64,000 nucleotides of DNA from Oidiodendron maius Zn (taxonomy: Eukaryota; Ascomycota; Leotiomycetes; Myxotrichaceae): positions 62,001-126,000 of the forward strand of contig KN832878.1 in NCBI GenBank assembly GCA_000827325.1, in the 5' to 3' direction. This document shows positions 25,575 through 36,632 of the stretch, piece by piece. The notes under the pieces were generated by a model that searched no databases, was not told where the DNA came from, and saw nothing but the letters and a program-made list of their open reading frames with translations. Position 1 is the first letter of the stretch; each line of letters starts with the position of its first letter. The translations under genes and the position numbers were made by a program.

Positions 25575-28268
25575 CTAACGACGCAGCATGTACGATAGAT
25601 CAGGCAGGCCCCTGATGATGCTCGCGACGATCCGATCTTGCTCTATCTCTTGCCTCGTCTTGCCATTGCTGCGTGGCACAGGTGCAGCGCGTGTGCTTTC
25701 AAACGAGACTGATTTAGCGCCTGGCTTATGAGTTTGGGTAAGAGTGGGTTTGGATGGTGGGGCGGATTTCGGTTTCGCCGGAGCAGCCGGGGTTTCGAAG
25801 ACGGAGAAGTCTGCTGATGCCCAAGGGTCATAGGAGCCGTCTCTTAAAGGGGGCATGGTATTTGATGTGGTGTTGAAGGCGTTGGAGGCATCTGTGGAGG
25901 TAACTAATTGGTTGGATATTTGACCTGCCGGTCCCGTGTTGTACGTCTGTGGCATCAAGATTCCATCGAGACTCGACGTTGGTCTGTGGCCACTGCCTAT
26001 TGGAATTGACGACGCTGGAGCGCCATTGGGAGCCAGAGCTGTTGGGAAGGATATTCCGATGAGGCTTTGTGATTTCTTATGGCTTAATCCATGCACAGGC
26101 GGCTTTTGTGGCGGAGCTGTAACCACGGGAGAGGATATCATTTCGCCCCAATCATTGATGAAATCATTCGATGAGGTTTGTATCATAGTGGTAGATGGCT
26201 TTGGAGGCGCAGGTTGGACAGCATGTGGATTTTCGTCCCACCTGCTTAAACTACTAGGCAGGGACTGTGCTGGAGCAGCAAGAGCGAAGGCGCCAAGAGT
26301 AGACGGCATCTGCGTAGAGGGTGGAGGATTCTGTGAAGTGAGCAAAGGATTCACAGGTGGGTTCTTTGGATTTCGCCTTGGAGGAGAAGCGACAGATTGC
26401 GGGTTGGAGCTCCAGCCGAAACTTGCCACTGGTTGCTGGGTACTCTGTTTGGCCTCCTCGGATGTTCTGGAAGCTTTCGTAGAACTTCGTCGTCTCTGTT
26501 TAGATGGCGAGCGATTGTGAGGCGGGGGGTGGGATTCAATTGCAAATTTAGGCAATTCCTTTGGAGGTTCACTAGCCGAGACTTGAATCTTCTTCTTCCC
26601 CCGATTCATGGCAAATGCAGTGGCAAGTGGCATTGGTGCTGCTTTGGGATCGTTCCAACCAAAGAATGAGCCATCCTTGTTATCACCTCCAAGCACAACA
26701 CGTCCGCTGATACGATCTTGCTCCATCCACTTGCCAGCAATCTTCAGAGTTTCCTCACGCACTTTGGATTCCGGCCATACAACGCGGATATAGCTATTAT
26801 CATCATCACCGCTATTGTGTTGCCGTAGCGTAGTGTATCTTGATAACCTGTACCACATCTTCCGTTCCTCGACCGTCGCAAAGGAGTCATGAGGAATCGT
26901 GTCCGCAATAAAGAGCGTTTCAGCATGCTTAGTATAGAGTGCAAGCGTAGGATATAGCTTATCCACTGCTGAGGTATCAAAAATATATTTGACTCGCCCG
27001 AAATTTTTCTCCAAGGAGTGGATTTGCGGAACTTTCATCACGGCGGGGTGAGGTTCCTTTGGGGGTTGAGCGGCTTCGTCATCCAGAACCTCATCTTCTC
27101 GACCATTTGATGTCTGCTCTTTATCTTCGATAGCCTCACTAGTCTGGGATTGGCCATCCTCAAAATCTCCGAAGTCCTCATCACCCTCCTCTTGTCCCTG
27201 TTCTGCCTCGCTTGTATCATCATCCTCCCTATATTTTGCTGCATCATTTCCGACTCCTTCACTCTCTTCTATTTCGGCCATTTTCACTTCTCCATTCTCT
27301 TTTCTTTCGGGGCTACCGTCCGGTGAGCCTTGGTGTTCATCTTGCATTTCATCCCCACCGGATTCGCTTCTGTCAGGATGGGGACTCCTCCCGACAATAA
27401 CAGTATCCTCAAGCTGAGCTTTCGCAAGTGCATCGTAGTGTTCAACCAACACTTGGATTTTTTCAGAGACATGTCTGTGCGCCTCGGGTCGATGTGTGTC
27501 ATCATCCAAGGATGTTCTAGGAGATTCCGAGTGAGCTTCGTCGTGATGGCTTTGGTCGGATGGTGACGAGGAGGATCTTGAAACTTCATCTGCATCTTTC
27601 CTGGTCAATTCTTTATCTGATACTTCTATTGTTGTTTGCGCCTCTTTCGGGCCGGCTTCGAGGGCCTGTTTTGTAGTGACAATCCCATCCGTAGGTTCCT
27701 GAGCCACCTCTGTCGACTTTGGCAAAAGTACTTCTGACTGTGTCGTATGAGGGGTTCCAGGAGGATGTGAAATAATAGCAGTTCTAAAATGGTCTCCTTT
27801 ATCCTGACTCCGTATCTCTGGTACGTCCTTACGTTCTGCGTCGGAGGAGACCGTAACGGATGCCCACGGGTCAGGAGATGGCTGCCGAGGAAGCTCTGTT
27901 GGCTTTGGAAGTGTGCTAGGTGATAGTTTCGGCGTGCTGTGACCAGATCCGGCTTGTGATTCCTTCCAACGAGGCGAGAGGCCACTGACATCAATCTTCT
28001 TTATTCCCTCAGCTCCCTGGCTTTCCCAACTGTGACTGACACTGGATAGCTCCCCATTGGCCTTTATGTCCTGGCCTACTGGGACCTCCGTCCAACTACT
28101 GAATGTATCTCTAGGAATATCCCAAGGGTTATGCGTCTTCTCCGTTACAGCGGTATTCTTCCCTGGCTTAATGGGGACCAAGGTCAGCCCATTCGTTCCC
28201 TTCGCATCTGGAGCAGGAGGTGGTTGGTGCAGTTGGTCTGCCCACGGGGAGCCCCAAGGATCGTCCAT
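25575..28268 (-). CDS. Uncharacterised 897-aa fungal protein, N-terminal DDPWGSPWA motif
   Basis: A single exon of 897 aa. The N-terminus MDDPWGSPWADQ is a tryptophan-rich motif I have seen at the start of conserved filamentous-fungal proteins. Residues about 20-420 are low complexity and acidic, rich in Ser, Glu and Pro, with several further DPW motifs. A folded-looking block (about 435-570) contains KYIFDTSAVDKLYPTLALYT, TVEERKMWYRLSRYTTLRQ, YIRVVWPESKVREETLKI and SFFGWNDPKAAPMP. The rest is basic and Pro/Ser-rich with more DPW and NDW elements near the end. Repeated DPW and related motifs recall endocytic adaptor-binding peptides (established for AP-2 alpha-ear ligands), which would fit a trafficking role, but that is inference. 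Start is ATG 28268; a GTG two codons upstream is not a start. Confidence 0.85.
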   Translation of the reverse strand: MDDPWGSPWADQLHQPPPAPDAKGTNGLTLVPIKPGKNTAVTEKTHNPWDIPRDTFSSWTEVPVGQDIKANGELSSVSHSWESQGAEGIKKIDVSGLSPRWKESQAGSGHSTPKLSPSTLPKPTELPRQPSPDPWASVTVSSDAERKDVPEIRSQDKGDHFRTAIISHPPGTPHTTQSEVLLPKSTEVAQEPTDGIVTTKQALEAGPKEAQTTIEVSDKELTRKDADEVSRSSSSPSDQSHHDEAHSESPRTSLDDDTHRPEAHRHVSEKIQVLVEHYDALAKAQLEDTVIVGRSPHPDRSESGGDEMQDEHQGSPDGSPERKENGEVKMAEIEESEGVGNDAAKYREDDDTSEAEQGQEEGDEDFGDFEDGQSQTSEAIEDKEQTSNGREDEVLDDEAAQPPKEPHPAVMKVPQIHSLEKNFGRVKYIFDTSAVDKLYPTLALYTKHAETLFIADTIPHDSFATVEERKMWYRLSRYTTLRQHNSGDDDNSYIRVVWPESKVREETLKIAGKWMEQDRISGRVVLGGDNKDGSFFGWNDPKAAPMPLATAFAMNRGKKKIQVSASEPPKELPKFAIESHPPPHNRSPSKQRRRSSTKASRTSEEAKQSTQQPVASFGWSSNPQSVASPPRRNPKNPPVNPLLTSQNPPPSTQMPSTLGAFALAAPAQSLPSSLSRWDENPHAVQPAPPKPSTTMIQTSSNDFINDWGEMISSPVVTAPPQKPPVHGLSHKKSQSLIGISFPTALAPNGAPASSIPIGSGHRPTSSLDGILMPQTYNTGPAGQISNQLVTSTDASNAFNTTSNTMPPLRDGSYDPWASADFSVFETPAAPAKPKSAPPSKPTLTQTHKPGAKSVSFESTRAAPVPRSNGKTRQEIEQDRIVASIIRGLPDLSYMLRR

Positions 28269-28542
28269 ATCCACATAGATATGAGAAAGGCCGTCTCATA
28301 TTCGTATGCTGTCGCGGAGGGTCATATCCGAAAGTTGGTATCTAGAGTTGCCAGCTAATATTACCTTCGATGTTCCTATGCTCCCCAGGGCGGCTGCGGC
28401 GCGACGGCGCGGAATAACCAATGCCCGATGCTTAGAGAGCGGGATTGCTAATCGATAAGAATTTCCTCTCATCTTTAAACTCTAATTTTTCTAATGTGAA
28501 AGCTATCCCATTTAAAATTCTGGGTGTAGGCTAGAAGTCAAA
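28269..28542. promoter_or_regulatory. Bidirectional promoter between the 897-aa gene and CFD1
   Basis: 274 bp separate the two divergent start codons. It includes a GC-rich patch near 28385-28412 followed by an AT-rich run toward CFD1. No known site was identified. Confidence 0.45.
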
Positions 28543-29515
28543 ATGTCACTACAAAGGGTCAAGCATATCGTCCTGGTGAGGCTGTTGAGAGATATCTATT
28601 AAAAACAAAGCTGATCAAGGGTAGGTGCTTTCTGGCAAGGGCGGGGTTGGGAAATCCTCCATTACAACCCAGCTGGCGTTATCCCTTTCAACGGCTGGGC
28701 ATGTTGTTGGAATTCTTGATATTGATCTCACCGGTCCCTCTATTCCACGCTTACTGGGTATCGAGTCTGCAAAAGTGACACAGGCACCAGGCGGCTGGGT
28801 GCCAGTGCCTGTTCACCCAGCAAATCCAGAGAAAAATATTGGGGCATTGTCTTGTATGAGTCTGGGATTCTTACTGCGTGAGAGAGGCGACGCGGTAGTG
28901 TGGAGAGGGCCTAAAAAGACGGCAATGGTGAGGCAATTCCTCAGCGATGTGCTGTGGGGAGATATCGACTACCTCCTCATCGACACCCCACCAGGGACCT
29001 CAGACGAGCATATATCGCTGGCCGAGACTCTATTGAAGCAAGCTCAGGTTGCCGGTGCTGTAGTGGTTACAACGCCACAAGCTGTTGCTACAGCTGACGT
29101 GAAAAAGGAGCTTAATTTCTGCATGAAGACAGGGATAAAGGTAATTGGAGTAGTGGAGAACATGAGTGGCTTCGTCTGCCCAAATTGCTCTGAGTGCACG
29201 GATGTTTTCAGCAGAGGAGGAGGGGAAATTATGGCCCAGGAGTTTGGCGTTAGATTTTTGGGAAGTGTCCCCATTGATCCGCAGTTCGTGATGCTTGTGG
29301 AGACTGGCAAGCGGCCTGTTTACCCAGTTGGCACAAAGGTGGACGGCGTGGAGTTTAGAGGGAGGACAAATGGTGATACTGCAATGGATGTGAAGGATCC
29401 AGGGCTACTAGTTGAGAAGTATCAGGATTGTTCCCTGTGTCCAGTCTTTCAGAATATCACGAAAGAGGTTGTGGCTGTGGTAAATGGCCAGGGGAATGGC
29501 GTGGTCGTGGCCTGA
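28543..29515 (+). CDS. CFD1: Cytosolic Fe-S cluster assembly P-loop ATPase (Cfd1/NUBP2)
   Basis: Cfd1 forms a complex with Nbp35 that builds and transfers 4Fe-4S clusters to cytosolic and nuclear proteins. Two exons (28543-28575, 28625-29515) give 307 aa. Exon 1 encodes only [11 protein letters not shown]; the deviant Walker A motif [12 protein letters not shown] follows the junction at residues 12-23. Seen next are the switch segments [14 protein letters not shown] and [15 protein letters not shown], and the cluster-binding CPNC pair near residue 195 ([19 protein letters not shown]). The N-terminal four-cysteine ferredoxin-like motif of Nbp35 is absent, which separates the two paralogues. 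The C-terminal 40 residues differ from the compact ends of most Cfd1 proteins, with an internal insertion around [18 protein letters not shown]. Confidence 0.94.
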
Positions 29516-30290
29516 ACGGGCTTTTTTGGGCCATTGGTGCATAGCGACGGCGCAAAGATTTTTGGGCGTATTTACAATAGATATAGATAGGCGAAGCATA
29601 CGATATCTAGGAGATTATGCTAAATTTGGTGTATCCTCAGTTCCAGATCATGACCTAGGATTAAACCCCTTGCAGATTAAAATTAGGAAGAGCCGCAAGA
29701 GATAGTATTTAATCTTCGAGGAGAGAAAATGGGTAAGATCTCCTACTTTGATAAAAATGCATATGGACAAAATACCTTCAGGCGTACTGTTGTGATTGTA
29801 TTTGTCTTGGTTGCCCAAAAGGGGATGGATGTCACGTTTCCTGGTGGGGTTGTGACACCGAGAAGAAATCCTGGCACATTAGCCCACCACAGCGCCTAAT
29901 AGAAAAATCTCAAGCTCTGGCATGCGTTGTGTCTTCCTCACGCCTCTCTTTGCACAAACCACCTGTCGACTCGAGTCCTCTAAGAGCTTTGCCAGCGCCT
30001 TGCCCAGACTCTACACACAGGTATGTGCCCTACTGCCAGGGCTCTGTGCTGTTGTGTGACCCTGACAATGACGTGAAACCAGATCCGACAACAACCCCGC
30101 GAAATTTTCTTCCGAATTCAGCATAGCATACACAAACATCAGAGGACTGTGAATCAATGAAACCCCCAAACATCTCAATGATCCATTTATACAATTGAGC
30201 AAATAATCATCCTGTTTAAAACCGCGGCCAGTGTCTTGGACGCTGTACCGCAGCGTTGCAGAACCCCTTCCTTTTTTCTCCTACTCCTCC
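29516..30290. other. Intergenic region upstream of the S-adenosylmethionine decarboxylase leader
   Basis: About 775 bp from the CFD1 stop to the first upstream ORF of the next gene. It should hold the CFD1 3' end and the next promoter. No gene was recognised. Confidence 0.45.
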
Positions 30291-30590
30291 ATGAGCACCC
30301 GAGACCTCCTACGATTTCTCTCTAAGCCAGCGAAGTAAGTCGATATTAACTACCTTCTTGAAGCGAGAACTGGAAGTGAGCCTTTGAAGCGGATCCGTTC
30401 TTATCTCGTGCTATTTTCCTCTGTTCCGCATCCTTTTACCTTCCACATGGCACCATCAGCGTAGACTATGAATACGTTACCCGAAATCCCTCATTTACGT
30501 CTAAGCTCTTCCAGTTTGTATTTGCGGTCTTCTCTCAGGCTCTTATATTGTCTTGAATATGCTAACAATCTTCTCCCCAGGCCTCGATAG
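30291..30590 (+). promoter_or_regulatory. Spliced upstream ORF in the S-adenosylmethionine decarboxylase leader
   Basis: An ATG at 30291 opens MSTRDLLRFLSKPAK. The stop codon of the unspliced frame overlaps a consensus donor, AA|GTAAGT at 30335. A matching acceptor lies at 30580 after a textbook branch site (TGCTAAC). Spliced, the frame continues K-P-R and stops at 30590, giving 17 residues. The mRNA leader would then run on to the start codon at 30977. Decarboxylase mRNAs of plants and animals carry regulatory upstream ORFs that respond to polyamines; that this one does so is inference. Confidence 0.5.
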
Positions 30591-30976
30591 CACCAGCCAC
30601 GCCCCACGAGCAGATATACTTTAGTTGAATACACTTTGCAGATACCCCTCGTCTGCTAGATCCGATATCTTCCTACGGTATCGGCCTCTACAGATCGAGG
30701 ACAGCAAGAGCCAACATTCCTCCCGCAAAGATCTTCTTTGTCTCCCCGTGCACACGACCTCCATAACGTCACCCTGAGACGTTCATATCAACACTCCAGA
30801 CATAGCTGGCTCTGCCAGCACACAATCTACCCTACGGTTCTGTGGGCCATCTCTTCTCAGGCGGACACCGCAAGGTTCGTCTGGGTGGCAGAGAGTGCTT
30901 CACAGTACTAGCCAGCAGAATTGAACGCTCCGCAAGTCAGACGTTAGCAACATAACCACCATCAACTGGTATAGCA

Positions 30977-32635
30977 ATGGCCAGAATTGAAATCCCGATT
31001 TCCCATTCTCTGTCGGCTTCTCAGGGGACCCCGCATCTGACGATTAATCGAGATGCTACAATCGATCTCGATTCCAGCAATGCTTTTGAAGGTAAGATTA
31101 CAGACACTACCATCACATGGCTATATTAACATCTCCTACCAGGACCCGAGAAGCTGCTTGAGGTGTGGTTTGCACCAGCTGCTGAGGCTCTCCCAGCGGG
31201 AACCCACAAAGATGGTTTGAAGGCAGTGACTAGCGCCAGATGGACAGAGATGCTAGACCAAGTCAATTGCAAGATCCTTTCGGTTGTCGAGTCTGAGCAT
31301 GTCGATGCCTACCTCCTCTCCGAGTCGAGCATGTTTGTCTTCCCGCACAAGCTTATCCTGAAGACTTGTGGCACGACGACGCTGCTCTTTGGACTCCACC
31401 GCATGCTGGAGATTGCAGCTGGGGATGCAGGATTCCCGTCTCAAAATGCAAGTCCAGGCTCAGTTAAAATCAAGAACGAGACCACCCCTTATCGAGTGTT
31501 CTACAGCCGCAAAAATTTCCTCTACCCCGAGAAGCAGCATGGGCCTCACCGCAGCTGGAAGGAGGAGGTCAAGTACCTAGATCACATGTTCTCCGGAGGT
31601 AGTGCGTACATGGTTGGCAAGATGAATGGGGATCACTGGTATCTCTACTTGACCACGCCTAACACGACGCTTACCCCTCCTCGAACCCCCGAGAGCCAGA
31701 CCGTAGGGACCGAGACAAAGCTGCTGCATGTCCCAACCGACGCGGGCTACGGACAAGGTGTAGGGGGCATAGATGACGAAACGCTTGAGGTGCTTATGAC
31801 AGACCTCGAACCCGAGAACGCCAAGCAGTTCTACCTTGCACACGCGAATGCGGTCGCGGAGGACAGGTATGTGAAGAGGGCCAAGGAGGCTCGCAGAGAG
31901 GCGGTCGAGAGCTTAGGCAACTTGAACGGTGACGACATGGCCAACTCTAGAATGAGCCTGGGTGGTACTACGAATGGCAGCACGTCCGGCCACGACGAGA
32001 CCTTCGACGTGTTCAGTAACACCTCCTCTGATCACGGTACCTTCACACCCGACAATGACGTCGAGTTCCTTCCTGAGGACCTCAGCACGGAGGGCCATAC
32101 CCTAGGCACGGTAGTCTCGGAGGCGTGCGGGCTCTCCGATGTCTACCCAACTACAAAGTACCCAGATGCCCGCGTGGACGCATACCTGTTCACGCCGTGC
32201 GGGTTCTCTGCAAACGGCGTGGTCCCCGCGCCGGATCGAGCAGGCGCGGCGACGCACTACTTCACCGTGCACGTCACGCCCGAGCCCCAATGCTCGTACG
32301 CGTCCTTCGAGACCAACGTGCCTGGGCGCCAGAGCGGGCGCGAGACGGTCGAAGTGATCGAGCACGTCGTTGGCATCTTCAAGCCTGGCCGTTTCAGCGT
32401 CACGCTCTTCGAGGCCACTGGGGACTTGGTCGAGGGGCGTGGCGAGGGCGACGTTGTGCTGGCGAAGGCGGAGAGCGGCCGGCTACGCAGCACGAGGATG
32501 GAGCGGATCAGAGGGTACCGCCGGGTGGAGCGCATCGTCCACGACTTTGATGGGTACGAGCTGGTGTTCCGCTACTACGAGCGCGATGACTGGGATGGGC
32601 GTCCTGGACCGCGCCTGGGCGAGATGGATAGCTGA
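30977..32635 (+). CDS. SPE2: S-adenosylmethionine decarboxylase proenzyme
   Basis: The enzyme makes decarboxylated AdoMet, the aminopropyl donor for spermidine and spermine. Two exons (30977-31091, 31143-32635) give 535 aa. Active-site blocks are all visible: FEGPEKLLEVWF at about residues 37-48, the self-cleavage site LSESSMFV (Glu99-Ser100, Ser100 becoming the pyruvoyl group), LKTCGTTTLL with the catalytic Cys, CGFSANGV, and HYFTVHVTPEPQCSYASFETN with the processing His. An insertion of roughly 130 residues (about 205-335), acidic and Ser/Asn/Thr-rich, separates the two halves and makes the protein longer than the mammalian enzyme of about 334 aa. The 3' coding part from about 32100 is clearly more GC-rich than its surroundings. 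Confidence 0.95.
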
Positions 32636-33969
32636 GGAGAGGACGTGATGATGGACAAACGGCGACGATGATCATGCCATGAAACGGTCTCTGGTTTGGT
32701 TGCTCATGATTGGCGTGCTCTTAGCACGCTATGTTTTTGCTTTCTGGTCATTATCATTAGCTGTTTTAGCTCTGCTGCGTGTTATCCTTATTGCGGCTCC
32801 TAATACTACAAATGAGCTTTCCTCTACAAATCCTCTACTGCTCTGGGTGAGACACAATGCACGGCATAGCCGGCGTTAGACAGCACGAGGCAGCTGAGAC
32901 GGATGATGGCATTGACAATCCATTCATCCATTCCCGCACTGCCCGGCTCCGAAGGCATGATGGATGCTATGAGGATGTCCAATTGGGGTGCGTGGAGGCA
33001 GGAATTGGGTGGTGGTTGTGCAGGCGGCCGCAGAAACACGTCCGGTGGTCGAGGATGGTGGGTGAGCCGATAGCGCGCGACAGGAGAAGTAACTGGCACC
33101 GTCGACGAGGAAGGAAAGGGGGACAAAGAACGAGACCTGGGTATTTGTGAAACTGCCTACCGATTGCATATGGATGGTATGTGTTGCTTGAAAGTGTACA
33201 AGGGAAAGTATAAATAATGCTGTTCATTCATCTCCATCCCGTGTGCATATGTATGTAGAACACCGTCGCGCGACGCGGTACGCGAGAATGCAACATCCCC
33301 ATCACCACCGTATAAGCCCACGTATAAGCCTATCCCCTCCACTTACCCCTATTTCCAACCTTCGCGCTGGCCCGCAAGCTGCACGCCCTCCGCCCCTCCC
33401 TCTCCTCCACTCACAACCCAGACTTCTTCTTCCCTCGTGTCTGCCTCCTTCCTCGAATCCTGCTTGTTCGATCCCTCGCACGACAGCCCGCGCTCGCAAT
33501 CCAGCCAGTGACACGCCCGAACACGCTCCTCACGCGTCCCGACTCTGCCATCTTGGCTCCAACACTACTGCAGTGTCGGACAAGTCCCTGCCAGAGCCAT
33601 TCGTGTTGCAGCGCCCGCCGCGGCCTGAATTGTACTTGGCTGCTGATATAGAGTGCCATAGCCCATTTTCTGGTGTCGCTCCCTGTTCTCGAGAAAGGAT
33701 TTCCACGATTGTTGTGTGTTGTGGTCTGGCCATCTAATGGGTTCTTGAGGGAAGACGAAAAACAAACAACAATCCGTCGATACTCACAGCTGTTGATACT
33801 TGTCCTCACCTACACGGGCACGCTCTTGTATCTCTCTGTTTTGTCCCTGACTAAAGAGTTCTGGTTCCTGAGGAGTGGAGCACACCTGGCCTCGAGCTAC
33901 AAGTTCCGTCGTGATTGTGTTGCCACCACCACCTGCTACTACCAGACCTATATACTTAAGCCCAACAAT
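32636..33969. other. Intergenic region with pyrimidine-rich promoter tract
   Basis: About 1.3 kb between the decarboxylase gene and the KEN-box gene. The part 33320-33460 is strongly C/T-rich on the plus strand, a feature common in fungal promoters and leaders. Open frames here are low-complexity shadows of that tract. No gene is called. Confidence 0.45.
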
Positions 33970-35296
33970 ATGGCGATGACAATGGCAGCCACGAGACAGC
34001 CCTTTGGCCCCGTCGACTCCTCGCGCCTGCAGACTCTCACGAGTCTCAAGAATCGTCAGAATGGTATGCTCACCTCCCTCCAGTACCAATTCCACGTTCC
34101 AATTCCCATCACCTTCTCCATTCACCTTACCACTGCTTCCCCAAGTCTATCTATCCACGAGGCTCACCTCTCTAGCTCTCTCCACCCCCTCGGCCATTAA
34201 GCGTAAGGCAGCGTCCTTCGAAGACGATGACGACGCAGAGAATGTCGACCCCGTCATCTTCCTCTCCCCCAAGCGCTCCAAGTGTCCCGACGGCAGCAGC
34301 AAGGACTCCTTCGTCAAACCAGTCAACTACTTCCTGACGCCCAAAGCCCCAGCTTCAACCTCTTCAGCTGAAATCTGTTCCCCTCGCCGTTCTATTCTCC
34401 CCGCCCGCTCTCCTCTCCCCAAACTAAGCACCTCTTCCATCACCAAATCTTCCCCGCTCTCCGCTCCTGCAGGCCGATCCCCGACCCGGAAACGCGTGGG
34501 GATTCTCAACCGCCGCCGCACGGCGTCGCCATTTACCCGTATTGACCCTCCCAAATTCTCCTCTTCCTCGACTGGCGGACTCGGATTTAGTATCGACGCT
34601 GCTCTCTCGGGCACTATCCCCTCCTATGCCGCGCGTCACCGTCGCGAGAAAGAAGTCCCTGTCTCCGTGCACCAGGCTGAGGTTAAGGACTCATGGTTCT
34701 TCGATATCCATGAGGATACTCCCGATGAGGAGGCTACCAACCTGATGGAGCATTCCACGTGCACATTGGATATTAGCAGTGATGAAGAGAGCGCGGCGAG
34801 GATGCGTGATGAGAGGGGGAAGGAGAACGTCCCTCCTCTAGATGATGTCTCTCAGACTCGTGGCAGTGTAGTATCTGAGCCCACTGGAACTTCTGGAGCG
34901 GACCACAAGACAAGGTCGTCGCGCCGCAGGAGAGATCTTGACGCCGGTGCGATTGAGATTGATCGTTCCCCGCTGGGGGAGATGCCTGCTGAGGATTTCT
35001 ATGCCGAGGGTTGTGATGAAGAGAGTATTGTCATTGTCCCTGGGGAGGAGGGCGATGATGCTGAGAGCGCTCTGGAGCAGGATGCCGAGCCCGTGGAGAT
35101 TGCGCCTATGACGTTTGATTTCTGCGTTGAGGGCAAGCAAGATGTGGATGTGAGTGAGGAAATGGTAGATGCACTAATGCGAAAGAGCGAGTGGGATGTT
35201 GCACCCAAGGCGGCGCTGCTGGATCCGTTGGAGAAGGCCGAGGAGGGCTTCCAGGTTTGGGAGAGCGGCAGTGCAAAGGGGGAAGGCGATGAGTAA
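33970..35296 (+). CDS. Uncharacterised Ser/Pro-rich nuclear-type protein with KEN box
   Basis: I do not recognise a named function. Two exons (33970-34063, 34176-35296) join as N|A in RQNALSTPSAIKRKAASFED and give 404 aa. The N-terminal QTLTSLKNRQNA resembles a conserved fungal opening. Residues about 40-200 are basic and rich in Ser-Pro and Thr-Pro sites with candidate nuclear signals (SPKRSK, SPTRKRVGILNRRR). GKENVPP near residue 275 is a KEN box, a recognition signal for the anaphase-promoting complex; RSPLGEMPAEDFYAEGCDEE follows in an acidic C-terminal half that contains the block AEEGFQVWESGS at the end. A cell-cycle-regulated nuclear protein destroyed after mitosis would fit, but this is inference from short motifs. 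Confidence 0.8.
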
Positions 35297-35741
35297 GTAA
35301 ACCAGCGTAACTCCAAAAAAGGTTTATCGTCTAGTGCTTGCTGCTTTGCTGCGTACTGTTTTCGCTTGCTTGGGTTGAACTTTAGGTATACCTTATATCC
35401 TGGCGTCGATGGGCTGTGGCTTTGTAGTATTGTTAGTTTCTTGGGTTAAGGGGCGGACTGTTTGTGCTTCATGTATACCTAAAGAACCTAATTGAGCTGG
35501 ATTACTCGCGATATCCACTGCTTCTTGCTTTCGGCCTCTGCCTGACTACTCCCGAATTCAGAATGAACGAGACACGTATCTTGGATATATTTATTCTTTC
35601 TCTTGGTTTATTCTTCTAGTGATACAATTGATATGCCGCACCCTAACACAAGGACTCCACCAATGCTCCCTCAAAACAAACATAAATCTAGGATAGATTC
35701 ACACATTCATTCATCTCCCCCTCTAACAAACGCATAATCCC
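35297..35741. other. Convergent intergenic region
   Basis: About 445 bp between the KEN-box gene stop and the mL57 stop, AT-richer than both. It should hold two 3' untranslated regions. No gene is seen. Confidence 0.5.
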
Positions 35742-36632
35742 CTACTCAATCCCCAAGGGCTTCAGTACCCTCTCCCTCGCCACATGGCCCGCGACCTCCG
35801 ATCCCCGCTGGAGCGCAACGGCACCAATAATCGCATATATCGACGCCGCCAGTACGACATCAATGCCCGAGCCATCTAGATTCCCCGGCATGCGTGGTTT
35901 CCAGCGCATGACGTCGCGCATGCCGAGATGGGTAGCTAGATCCGCAAGACGACGTTTCGTGAGGACGGAGGAGGGCGGGATAGAGGAAACGTTTTGGAGC
36001 GCTGTGAGCGAGGGGTGAGTGAAGGGTTTGCGGTGGTCGTTGGGGTCTGGGGCCGACGAGATGCTGGTTTCGGGAGGGAATTGCGTCGCGCTCGAGAGGG
36101 GGGAGTGGAGCAGGGAGAGGGTAACTTGGAGGTTGAGAATACGGCGGCCTGGTGATTGTTAGCATTTACACATTCTGATATGATGTCCATGGAGGAAACG
36201 AAAGGAAAGAATGGCGTGAGAGGTGTGAGTCGAGGACATACCGAAAAAGGCTAATCGGTCATTGAAACCTCTCCTCCCTTGGTCAAAAGACTTATGTGTG
36301 ATTGCAAGCCACTTGATCTCCTCCGTGAGTATGGCGTCTCCACCTCGTCCTAGAAACTTTTCGTAGAACTGGTCTAGCTTCGCTGGGTCATTATTGCATT
36401 TCCACTCCATCTCTGGGTCCTTTGGCCGCGCGGGAAAGGGAGCCTTCATCCTCTCGGGCGTATATGACCATCGGGGCCGCTGTGCTTGGTCTGTCTCATA
36501 AGGCACCTCTGGTCTGGCGGCGGATGAGGAAAATAGTCGGATCGGGGCGATTGATGTGCTGGAGCATGAGCAGCCCCTCTGTGCTCTGCGTGCGATCGAT
36601 TGCAGCGACCGGCTTGTCGTTTTGGATGCCAT
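35742..36632 (-). CDS. MRPL15: Mitochondrial large ribosomal subunit protein mL57 (RNase III fold)
   Basis: This fungal mitoribosome protein has an RNase III-like fold without nuclease activity. Two exons (36632-36242, 36148-35742) join as RLAFFG|RRILNLQ and give 265 aa. The N-terminus is a mitochondrial presequence rich in Arg and Ser (MASKTTSRSLQSIARRAQRG). The fold begins LTEEIKWLAITHKSFDQGRRGFNDRLAFFGRR, the place where active RNase III enzymes have an ERLEFLGD signature; the acidic catalytic residues are missing, as expected. It ends with IDVVLAASIYAIIGAVALQRG. The start codon lies 221 bp from the divergent RTT109 start. Confidence 0.85.

Noticed and set aside
33243-33737. Plus-strand 164-codon frame
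   Set aside because: It is a Pro/Ser/Arg-rich reading of a pyrimidine-rich promoter tract with no ATG-linked conserved sequence.
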